Assembly: GCA_029856295.1 (NCBI GenBank) | Contig: JAHQWS010000028.1 | Span: 1-10,087, forward strand | Origin: Promethearchaeia archaeon | GTDB lineage: Archaea; Asgardarchaeota; Lokiarchaeia; Sigyniarchaeales; SOKP01 | Reading direction: 5' to 3' | DNA length: 10,087 nucleotides | In this document: positions 4,092-10,087 of the stretch, in pieces | Layout: every line of letters begins with the position of its first letter | How positions within the stretch are numbered: the stretch's first letter is position 1 | Notes under the pieces: model-generated | Databases searched by the model: none | What the model was told of the DNA's origin: nothing | The model's input: the letters and a program-made list of their open reading frames with translations, nothing else | Program-made: the position numbers and the translations under genes

Positions 4092-6506
4092 TCAGAATCC
4101 ATCCTTAACAAAACCCAACAAACTTTTTTGAGTGGATTTTCTGTGGAAATAGGTTTTCGAGAAGTCTTCAAGGTCGGGAAATTCGAACGGAAATATATTT
4201 TCAAAAGCCCTTTTTAATAACTCGATGTATTTTTTTTTGTCGTATTGATGTTTTTTTTTGTCGTATAGATCAGAAAGTATTACTTTCTTCTCGGGAAAAT
4301 CAGGATCTGCCTCTGCATTAAGAATGATGTAGTTGACATTTTTTCCAGGAGTAGCCATGACACCAGATCTTTCTAATTGCTTTGCGGCAACTGCTTGATA
4401 GGAATTGACCTTATATTGCGAAGGTCTTCTAGAAATTCTTTGTCGAATGGAAAGTTCCTCCCTTGAAACAGAGCCACTTTCAATTCTATCAGCATATTCG
4501 TAAAGTATTCTCACTACATCGGGTATTTTTTCCATGAATTCCTTTACAGAGATTGCACCTTTAAAAACATCTATAAAAGTATATTGAGCTTCTTTGATGA
4601 TCCTTGGTATATCTCTTCGTCGCACTTCAATTCCTCTTACCTTCGTCTCACCATCAGTTTTAATGCCCCAGTAATGGCTGAGAGCCGGAACATCAGGCTC
4701 CGCTTGAGAAGGAAGAAAGACAATGATATTAAATCTTCCATCCCAGCTCATAGGAATGTTTGTTTCCTCTGAAATTTTCTTGGCAATTTTTTTTGTGACC
4801 CTCTCGAATTCTTCAGGAGACCTACCCAAAGTATCTTGAAGCCACATAGAATCTACAATTCCGTGCACCACTCGACAACCGTATGCTTGAGCAATTTCAA
4901 AAGACCGCATAAGGAATTCGCGAGCAAACGCACAAACAGTCTGATGTGCCTCAATTTTACCGAATCGAGCATTTTTAAATCCCAGATATCCAAAGCTTAC
5001 CACAAGCACCCATTTTAGCGCTATATCAGTAAATTTATATCTAAGATCCCCTGTCTTTCTCACATATTTCTTGCATTTCAATCTCTTTGTTAGCGGTAGA
5101 CTGATCGACTTTGAAATTATGCCTTCTCTTTTTGAGCATATGTGAAAATCTAATCCAGGCACTTTTATACCCGTGCCATCATCTTTACAACATTTACAGT
5201 TAAGTGTTTCGGAAGAAATATTATAGTTAGCCATTAAAGAGGGATACATTGAAGAGAAATCTAATTCGACGACTTGCTCGAAAACTCCGATTAAAGGTTC
5301 GAATATATGTCCCCCTCGATCACTTCTGATTAAGTCCATGCCATTTTGGAATCCTTCAGGGCTTTTTTTAAAAGGCGGAATGAGGTGGTCAAGTTTGTAC
5401 GCATTATAGAACTGTATTGATTGAAGTGCACCACCAATTGTAACTCTACACAATCTTTGTAACGGCACTCGAGAGATGCGAGCAACCTCGATTACTCCGG
5501 GAATGTTTCCCTCGCTAAAGTGCAAGCTTCCGTAGGTAGTTGTATCCAAATGGAATCGTCCAGTAAAATATACCTGTGTTTTTGACCGGCGCCTAATTAT
5601 CCCGTAGGATATATAATGATCTGATCCTCCTGAAAGGTCAAAAATGCAGTTTTTAAGCGGTGTTTTTGTTCGAGAGAAATATAACTCTTTCGATACATGA
5701 TTTACTGATGCTCGAGCTGCCAGATATGGGAATACAAATTCATCACCGCCTTGCGTAAGAATAATGTCAGGATTGAGGTTTTCAATTAATCTACTGATTG
5801 CCTTCAAAGTCTCTGCTTCGTCAGCCTTGTCAACGAGAATTTTCCTCCTTCTCAATCCATCAGCTCGAGGGATATTATTCATCTTATCCTTCTCAACGAC
5901 ACTAACTTCAGCATACGCAAGCGGGTCGTTATAGTAAGATCTTAACCCTTGTTGCTGAACCTTAATATCGAGCCACACTGCCTTGAGAGGGGGTAACTCA
6001 TAAAACAGTTCCTCGTTATCATCCTTAAGCTCTAAAGAGATTAAGCGTAATATACTGCTTTTACACTTCTTGTTTTTTTCAGTTTTGACCTTAAAACTAC
6101 AAAAAGACATAGGGAATAAATCCTTTACATAAAAATACATCTGTGAGATTGGTAAATCAGTATTATACAAAGTAAAAAGCCCAATTTCGTCAATTTCATT
6201 GATTGTTGCTTTGAATTCCGAAGGTGTTGATACAGACACGCCAAAGATTTTCGTTTTTTTATGATCCTCCAACTTCACAAATTTCTCACAAACCCTTACA
6301 TTTTTTACGTTAGGATGCACCTCGATAATATTCCTTAATCTCTTAAAATCACTACCAATATTTTTCTTTGGAACAGCAAAAAATTCGGGGGAGAATTCAT
6401 GAAATATCTCCAAGATCTTTTTCCCCTTTTTTATCCAAAGGATGATCCCCTCGCTACACGTTGAGACATCTAAAAGCCATCCATCAAATTGCTCGAAACG
6501 ATCCAA
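4092..6506 (-). CDS. polB2: PolB2-type family B DNA polymerase
   Basis: This 804-aa protein has the family B polymerase layout: an N-terminal domain opening GWLLDV (9-14), a 3'-5' exonuclease-like domain (about 170-330), then palm, fingers and thumb. Motif A, DFSSMYPS, is intact with catalytic Asp416. Motif B has Lys498 and SFGYLGF (504-510) in place of the usual NSxYG. Motif C is HGIVDS (548-553), keeping the second catalytic Asp (552) but not the first Asp of DTD. The exonuclease looks dead: motif I is DIK (180-182) instead of DxE, and the Asn/Asp and YxxxD motifs are not recognisable. The DRGGHIFEP stretch (396-404), the Cys group 437/439/440/457 and KVRGIEVRRRDIP (622-634) match what I remember of the PolB2 clade, part of which is described as inactivated. 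The start is TTG, two bases after the upstream stop, so translation is probably coupled. A role in repair or lesion bypass is inference. Confidence 0.88.
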   Translation of the reverse strand: MDRFEQFDGWLLDVSTCSEGIILWIKKGKKILEIFHEFSPEFFAVPKKNIGSDFKRLRNIIEVHPNVKNVRVCEKFVKLEDHKKTKIFGVSVSTPSEFKATINEIDEIGLFTLYNTDLPISQMYFYVKDLFPMSFCSFKVKTEKNKKCKSSILRLISLELKDDNEELFYELPPLKAVWLDIKVQQQGLRSYYNDPLAYAEVSVVEKDKMNNIPRADGLRRRKILVDKADEAETLKAISRLIENLNPDIILTQGGDEFVFPYLAARASVNHVSKELYFSRTKTPLKNCIFDLSGGSDHYISYGIIRRRSKTQVYFTGRFHLDTTTYGSLHFSEGNIPGVIEVARISRVPLQRLCRVTIGGALQSIQFYNAYKLDHLIPPFKKSPEGFQNGMDLIRSDRGGHIFEPLIGVFEQVVELDFSSMYPSLMANYNISSETLNCKCCKDDGTGIKVPGLDFHICSKREGIISKSISLPLTKRLKCKKYVRKTGDLRYKFTDIALKWVLVVSFGYLGFKNARFGKIEAHQTVCAFAREFLMRSFEIAQAYGCRVVHGIVDSMWLQDTLGRSPEEFERVTKKIAKKISEETNIPMSWDGRFNIIVFLPSQAEPDVPALSHYWGIKTDGETKVRGIEVRRRDIPRIIKEAQYTFIDVFKGAISVKEFMEKIPDVVRILYEYADRIESGSVSREELSIRQRISRRPSQYKVNSYQAVAAKQLERSGVMATPGKNVNYIILNAEADPDFPEKKVILSDLYDKKKHQYDKKKYIELLKRAFENIFPFEFPDLEDFSKTYFHRKSTQKSLLGFVKDGF

Positions 6507-6508
6507 TT

Positions 6509-6781
6509 CTATTTTTTTCCCTTTATTTTTTCTTCCAGTTCCTTAACCTTTCTCTCTAACATCTCTATTTTTTTTTCTTGCTCAATAGCAAAAGACATAA
6601 AAAGAATTTCAGAAAGCATGGGTCTCGCACTTAAACTCCCCGCATCAGCATGAATTCGCGCGAAATTCATTAACTTATTCAAAATTTCTTGTTCTTGAGG
6701 ACGAAGTGCCCTTTTAAAATCTTTCCAGCTTTCTATTTCATGTTCTAAAGCAGGCCTAAAAGAAGGTACCGTACGACCCAT
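6509..6781 (-). CDS. Small conserved-looking protein encoded directly upstream of polB2 (90 aa)
   Basis: The product begins MGRTVPSFRPALEHEIESW, followed by a basic helical stretch FKRALRPQEQE, then NFARIHADAG and a strongly charged C-terminal coiled coil (about 66-90: EQEKKIEMLERK...). I recall similar small archaeal proteins with a GRT-P-(F/Y)R start, a central AR-HA motif and an end helix, of unknown function. The gene ends 2 bases before the polymerase TTG start, so the two are surely co-transcribed and the product is a good candidate for a PolB2 partner. I chose the ATG at 6779-6781 because the conserved GRT start follows it and because the TATA-like box at 6814-6821 predicts transcription from about 6792. 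An in-frame TTG at 6793 would add only MVIN and lies at that predicted start. No membrane segment is seen. Confidence 0.8.
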   Translation of the reverse strand: MGRTVPSFRPALEHEIESWKDFKRALRPQEQEILNKLMNFARIHADAGSLSARPMLSEILFMSFAIEQEKKIEMLERKVKELEEKIKGKK

Positions 6782-6813
6782 GTTAATAACCAAAAGAAAT
6801 AGTATGCTATTGG

Positions 6814-6821
6814 ATTTAAAA
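6814..6821 (-). promoter_or_regulatory. Probable TATA box of the small protein-polB2 unit
   Basis: On the minus strand the sequence reads CTCTTTTAAATCC. Its centre lies about 37 bases before the ATG at 6781, giving a leader of about 11 bases. There is no Shine-Dalgarno site before the ATG. Confidence 0.4.
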
Positions 6822-6864
6822 GAGAATACATTAAGAATTTTCTGATTTTCAATTGTGCGTCTTT

Positions 6865-7971
6865 TTATAAGGCAAAGAATTGACTAATTAGGCTATTAGC
6901 TTTCTCAAAAACTTTCAATTCACCCTTCCATTTCTTTAGATTTTCTCCTCCGAATTGTTTTTCGAATGATAAGTGAAACATTTTTAAGCGATATTTGAAT
7001 TCGGAAGAAGACCCTGCTGTGATTAGAATACAAGCTGTCGCAACTCCATGTGAAAAGATTATATTTTTATCTCCATGATTTATTTCTTCAATATGTCCAT
7101 TACTAGCTAAAATTTCTCTTAAGATTACATTTACTCCTCCAATAGCTGAGCTTACAAAATCACCTTCTAATTGAACTACTGGAGCTTTTTCATTTGATAT
7201 TTGAAAATTATAATTATACATTAATCTGGATGATTCAAGATGAATTACTAATAACCTTTCCAATTTTAACATCCAGTCCAGTTCAGATAGGCTGGGCAAT
7301 TTATTCCACGTCCAAGTCATTAATAAACCTCCCAAAATGATTAGTATAGTATTTATGAAAAAAACAATCCAATAGCCTAAAAGCGAGAAAAAAATATCCA
7401 TAATCAAAAAATTTGATAAACCAGCTAAGGATAAACCCAGGTAAAACAATTCTCTGACTTTTGAACGCTTTATAATTTCAAATGATTTATATGGTTTCAA
7501 AAAAATATTAGTTGCAATTATTAATGGTATAACTAGAAACATAAAAACAAAAACAACACTAATAATTAGAAAAAATGCGAGAATTCCTAAAATAATTACT
7601 CCAACCAAGGAGATAATGGAGAGTGGAAAAAATATCTTCTCTTTGTTTCGAAGAGAACTGTGAAGATATTTGTCCAGTTCTGTAAAAAATATAAATGAAA
7701 ACATGCCAGTCAAAAATATTGTGTTAATTGCTGTATAATAAACTAATTCAGGCAAAACTTTATTATATAAATTCGGAAGCGCAATAAGAAAATGAAACAA
7801 TCCAAGAGATATAAGAAAAACTGCAAAACCTGTTGTTGTTGAGAAGATCCCAGTGTCTTTTATTTTTTTTCCAACTTGAAATGCCATAAAGAAAATTATG
7901 ACTACAGCAAGAAAGCGCATTAAAAGGATTATATCGCGACTAATTCCTTCTCCTAGGAGCTGAAAATACAT
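6865..7971 (-). CDS. Seven-helix membrane protein with C-terminal longin/roadblock-like domain
   Basis: Residues 1-222 contain about seven hydrophobic segments (near 14-33, 46-66, 77-97, 116-132, 134-157, 174-193 and 198-220). A soluble region follows, from 228 to 368. This region opens with an LDWMLKLERLLVIHLESSRLMY-type strand/helix, then a LEGDFVSSAIGGVNVILREI helix, INHGDKNIIFSHG and TACILITAG strands, and a long final helix ending LKKWKGELKVFEKANSLI. The order and the INHGD / FE..F...L..WKGEL..F signatures resemble the longin/roadblock-like modules that Asgard archaea carry in large numbers and that are linked to small GTPase regulation in eukaryotes. The domain assignment is from pattern memory. 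It probably acts as a membrane sensor or anchor. The ATG at 7969-7971 has no Shine-Dalgarno site. The gene is divergent from the amidohydrolase-like gene and lies 71 bases upstream of the next minus-strand promoter region. Confidence 0.7.
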   Translation of the reverse strand: MYFQLLGEGISRDIILLMRFLAVVIIFFMAFQVGKKIKDTGIFSTTTGFAVFLISLGLFHFLIALPNLYNKVLPELVYYTAINTIFLTGMFSFIFFTELDKYLHSSLRNKEKIFFPLSIISLVGVIILGILAFFLIISVVFVFMFLVIPLIIATNIFLKPYKSFEIIKRSKVRELFYLGLSLAGLSNFLIMDIFFSLLGYWIVFFINTILIILGGLLMTWTWNKLPSLSELDWMLKLERLLVIHLESSRLMYNYNFQISNEKAPVVQLEGDFVSSAIGGVNVILREILASNGHIEEINHGDKNIIFSHGVATACILITAGSSSEFKYRLKMFHLSFEKQFGGENLKKWKGELKVFEKANSLISQFFAL

Positions 7972-8099
7972 GACTTTTTTTAAACGGCGATTTTTGAGCT
8001 GAAATATTAAAACTAAATTTTAATTATAAATTTTTGTCTTATAATTTAAGTTAAATTTAAAAAATTCTAAAAATTTAGAAATAAGCAGGATGGATAAAT
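7972..8099. promoter_or_regulatory. Divergent promoter region (128 bp)
   Basis: This very AT-rich stretch must serve both the membrane protein (minus) and the amidohydrolase-like gene (plus). On the minus strand, a TTTATAATTAA-type box at about 8021-8031 would give a leader near 30 bases. On the plus strand, TTATAATTT (about 8039-8047) or TTAAATTTAAAA (8051-8062) could serve, with AGGA at 8087-8090 as a modest Shine-Dalgarno site 9 bases before the ATG at 8100. Confidence 0.4.
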
Positions 8100-9071
8100 A
8101 TGAAATATAAAATAATCGATTCGCTTTGCTATGTGCCAACTGAGGAGGTGTTCATTGATTTATTAGTATCATTGCCCCCCCAAATGTCAAGATATCTAAA
8201 GGACGTATTTGGTCCGAGAGTTGCTCCATTATTAGGCATAACAGCTGAAGAGCTTTACAATATGAAGGCATCTTTAAGTCTAACTGAACTTAAAGAGGCT
8301 GTTGAGCCATTCTTGCCGAAGATTAGAAAATTGACTATGACTGTAGAAGAATTTATAGTACAACTTAACAAAATGGGTGTAGAAAAAGCAATTATCTTTA
8401 ATCTTGATGAAGAAACACCAAGTGGAATAGCAGGGCTTCCAAATGAATATTATGCTGAGATCGTTAAAAAATTTCCAAATAAATTTTTTGGTTTTGCAGG
8501 GATAGATCCCTTAAAAGGAATGGATGCAGTTAGAGAGATTAGAAGATCTTACGATTTAGGGCTAAGAGGAGTGGCAGTAAGACCATTCATGTTTAAAATC
8601 CCCCCCAGTCATGCAAAGATGTATCCAATTTATTCTACATGCGTGGAACTTGAGATTCCTATTTGGTTCCATTTATCTGTTAATTATTCAACCCTTTCAA
8701 TGGAAGTAGAAAGGCCAATCTATTTAGACGTTGTAGCTCAAGATTTTCCGGAATTAAAAATGATTGCCGGACATGGTGGATGGCCTTGGATTAATGAGAT
8801 GGTTGCTGTTGCTTGGCGTAATCCAAATATTTATATTGACATTGCTTCATACCTTCCCAAATATATTGGAATGAACGGCACTGGATGGGAACCACTTATT
8901 CATTACGGAAATTCAATTCTTCAAGATCGAATCCTTTTTGGATCTACTTGGTTGTTTATGGGACAATCAATTAAACAGTTAGCCGACGGGGTTATGAATC
9001 TTCCATTAAAAGATAAGGTAAAAAGGAAGTGGCTATATCATAATGCAGCAAGGCTGCTCGGCATTGAATGA
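8100..9071 (+). CDS. Amidohydrolase-family (TIM-barrel) protein lacking canonical metal ligands
   Basis: The 323-aa protein resembles the amidohydrolase 2 / ACMSD-like family of hydrolases and decarboxylases. Family landmarks are the opening KIIDSLCY, GFAGIDPLKG (131-140), LGLRGVAVRP (153-162), IWFHLSVN (188-195), MIAGHGGWPWINE (221-233), the NIYIDIAS strand (243-250), ILFGSTW (278-284) and the end YHNAARLLGI. In the metal-dependent members the opening is Dx(A)HxH and strand 8 carries an Asp in GSD. Here the HxH positions are Leu9 and Tyr11, and the Asp position is Thr283. His191 and His225 remain. So at least three usual ligands are absent, pointing to a metal-free or changed chemistry, or a non-catalytic role. 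It starts at the ATG at 8100; the ATG at 8090 is out of frame. Nothing in the neighbours indicates a substrate. Confidence 0.82.
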   Translation: MKYKIIDSLCYVPTEEVFIDLLVSLPPQMSRYLKDVFGPRVAPLLGITAEELYNMKASLSLTELKEAVEPFLPKIRKLTMTVEEFIVQLNKMGVEKAIIFNLDEETPSGIAGLPNEYYAEIVKKFPNKFFGFAGIDPLKGMDAVREIRRSYDLGLRGVAVRPFMFKIPPSHAKMYPIYSTCVELEIPIWFHLSVNYSTLSMEVERPIYLDVVAQDFPELKMIAGHGGWPWINEMVAVAWRNPNIYIDIASYLPKYIGMNGTGWEPLIHYGNSILQDRILFGSTWLFMGQSIKQLADGVMNLPLKDKVKRKWLYHNAARLLGIE

Positions 9072-9135
9072 ATTTCTTTTAAAAGATATTTTAATTTTAT
9101 TTAGACATAGTAACTTAATTTCAAAACAAAAACAA

Positions 9136-9143
9136 TTTTAAAA
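9136..9143 (+). promoter_or_regulatory. Possible TATA box of the cysteine-rich gene
   Basis: TTTTAAAA is preceded by the A-rich AAAAACAA and lies about 47 bases before the ATG at 9187, predicting a leader of roughly 20 bases. TAATAAAAC near 9159-9167 is an alternative that would give a leaderless transcript. Confidence 0.3.
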
Positions 9144-9186
9144 CCTACTAGCTAATAATTAATAAAACACAAATTGTGCATTAGTT

Positions 9187-9603
9187 ATGAGTGAAGATTT
9201 AAAAGAATGGCATGCGCCTTGTGGGATCTACTGCAAAAGATGTCCAGGGGTGAAATTTTATAATTGCAAAGGATGCCGGGAGCAAAAAGGATTAGTACAT
9301 AAACTTCCTTTGTGTAAAACTTACGAATGTGTGACAAGTAAAGGATATGATTTCTGTTATGAATGTGAAGATTTTCCTTGCGAAATGCTCCAACCGATTG
9401 TGAATTTTGAGATTTTTGCTCCTCATAATTCTAAAGTATATAATTCAATAATGATTCAAAAGCTTGGATTAGAAGAATGGGATAAAGTTTGCGAAGAAAA
9501 AACAACGCTTTATTATCAGGGAAAAAAGGTTCAGTACGGTGGAGATCCTCTTACACTAGAGAAGAAAGATCCTAAGATGTATAAAAAGAAAAACATCAAA
9601 TAG
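9187..9603 (+). CDS. Cysteine-rich DUF3795-like protein
   Basis: The N-terminal half has ten cysteines in a metal-binding arrangement: C12, C16, C19 (PCGIYCKRC), C27 and C30 (CKGC), C43, C48, then C57, C60 and C65 (CYECEDFPC). The CGxYCxxC ... CxGC ... CxECxxFPC pattern is that of the DUF3795 family, found widely in archaea and anaerobic bacteria, whose function is unknown; zinc or iron-sulfur binding is the natural inference. The C-terminal half (about 66-138) is non-cysteine apart from C102, is basic at the end, and has a LGLEEWDKVCEEKTT helix typical of family members. The full length of 138 aa looks complete. The ATG at 9187 has no Shine-Dalgarno site. The gene meets the arginase-like gene tail to tail with 8 bases between. 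Confidence 0.85.
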   Translation: MSEDLKEWHAPCGIYCKRCPGVKFYNCKGCREQKGLVHKLPLCKTYECVTSKGYDFCYECEDFPCEMLQPIVNFEIFAPHNSKVYNSIMIQKLGLEEWDKVCEEKTTLYYQGKKVQYGGDPLTLEKKDPKMYKKKNIK

Positions 9604-9611
9604 AAAATAGA

Positions 9612-10087
9612 TTAAGTTATTATCTCTAAGAAATCATCTACTACTTCAACTGTTCGATCTATCCTTCCCGATTTTTTGAGTTCTCTACCAAGCATATACG
9701 TATCAATTTCTAAAAAATCTAATCCAACTAATTCACATTTTTTTAATTCCATGAATTCTTTTATGGTTCTTGCAGCATTTAAGATTAATTCTTTTTCAAT
9801 TCCTATAACATTCATAAACCGAGCCGCAAGAATTTCTTTAAAAATCCCAACGTCTACATCAAATGAGATGTAAATGTACGGCACACTACAATTTTCTAAA
9901 GCTTTTTCTAATTTCTTTATCATATTCTTTTTATCGTTTGTTCCAGGAATAATTTTTACGCCCTTTTCTTCAAAGGATAGATAACAATCCACAAATTTCT
10001 TTACTCTTGAGTCCTCTATAGATATATATTCCTCACTAGGATAATCTTGACAACCATAAATTATCAAATTTTTTGGTAATATAATTC
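9612..10087 (-). CDS. Arginase/agmatinase-fold (ureohydrolase-like) protein, C-terminal part only
   Basis: The minus-strand frame is open to the right window edge. A TTG at 10065-10067 is the first possible start codon, but the frame continues upstream as PKNLIIYGCQD, so the gene surely begins outside. The piece is about half of a normal ureohydrolase of about 300 aa. Two family signatures are seen (numbering from the TTG): YISFDVDVG at 66-74, matching SxDxD with the two Mn-ligand aspartates D70 and D72, and LVGLDFLEID at 113-122, matching the DxxE strand with Glu120. The usual DPxxxPG after SxDxD is absent; instead the text is FKEILAARF. The His ligands lie in the missing part. It probably hydrolyses a guanidino or related C-N bond, or is a divergent family member. 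Its stop is 8 bases from that of the cysteine-rich gene. Confidence 0.72.
   Translation of the reverse strand, partial: IILPKNLIIYGCQDYPSEEYISIEDSRVKKFVDCYLSFEEKGVKIIPGTNDKKNMIKKLEKALENCSVPYIYISFDVDVGIFKEILAARFMNVIGIEKELILNAARTIKEFMELKKCELVGLDFLEIDTYMLGRELKKSGRIDRTVEVVDDFLEIIT

Noticed and set aside
4584..5018. Two open frames of about 60 codons on the plus strand
   Set aside because: Both are antisense to the polymerase palm and thumb, with no ribosome site or domain.
5295..5311. GGTTCGAAT, a tRNA T-arm-like sequence
   Set aside because: It sits in the polymerase coding region and no acceptor or anticodon stem surrounds it.
9676..9873. 65-codon open frame on the plus strand
   Set aside because: It is antisense to the arginase-like gene, which carries family signatures in its own frame.
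1..10087. CRISPR array, insertion sequence, integrase or viral genes
   Set aside because: No spaced direct repeats, terminal inverted repeats, transposase or integrase motifs were seen in any frame. The polymerase resembles the cellular PolB2 clade rather than a protein-primed viral or casposon polymerase.

Overview
The window looks like a piece of an AT-rich archaeal chromosome. The clues are a GMP synthase ATP-PPase subunit encoded without a fused glutaminase and most like the crenarchaeal (Sulfolobus-type) form, a PolB2-type family B DNA polymerase, TATA-like boxes about 26 bases ahead of likely transcription starts, and short or absent leaders on several genes. A seven-helix membrane protein with a C-terminal cytosolic domain that resembles longin/roadblock-like modules makes an Asgard (Lokiarchaeota-like) origin my best guess, but that is inference. 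Nothing seen requires a virus, plasmid or transposon, and I see no rRNA, convincing tRNA, CRISPR array or insertion sequence.

Layout. Positions 2-1036 hold the 3' part of a class I/II PLP aminotransferase that enters from the left edge. Positions 1056-1625 (minus) hold two very small acidic proteins that share a PF...YSxIFD pattern; the 45-aa one is newly called here. Positions 1626-2015 are non-coding, with promoter-like elements and a possible structured RNA. The GMP synthase subunit guaAb occupies 2016-3203. Positions 3212-3963 (minus) form a micro-gene cluster: two tandem paralogous 59-aa proteins (3784-3963 and 3422-3601, both newly called here) followed by a 61-aa protein with a TTG start and a strong Shine-Dalgarno site. 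Positions 4092-6781 (minus) are a two-gene unit, a small conserved-looking protein followed two bases later by the 804-aa PolB2-type polymerase. Positions 6865-7971 (minus) are the membrane protein. It is divergent from an amidohydrolase-fold protein at 8100-9071 that has lost its usual metal ligands. A cysteine-rich DUF3795-like protein (9187-9603) and the C-terminal half of an arginase-fold protein (minus, 9612 to the right edge) close the window.

How the genes relate. Most neighbours are functionally unrelated housekeeping or accessory genes, packed tail to tail with gaps of 8-19 bases at three convergent junctions. Two groups look like real units: the small protein plus PolB2, and the 59-aa/61-aa micro-gene cluster just downstream of the polymerase. 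The most novel content is the two sets of micro-proteins flanking guaAb. The paralogous 59-aa pair has conserved ends and a diverged basic middle, and matches no family I recognise.
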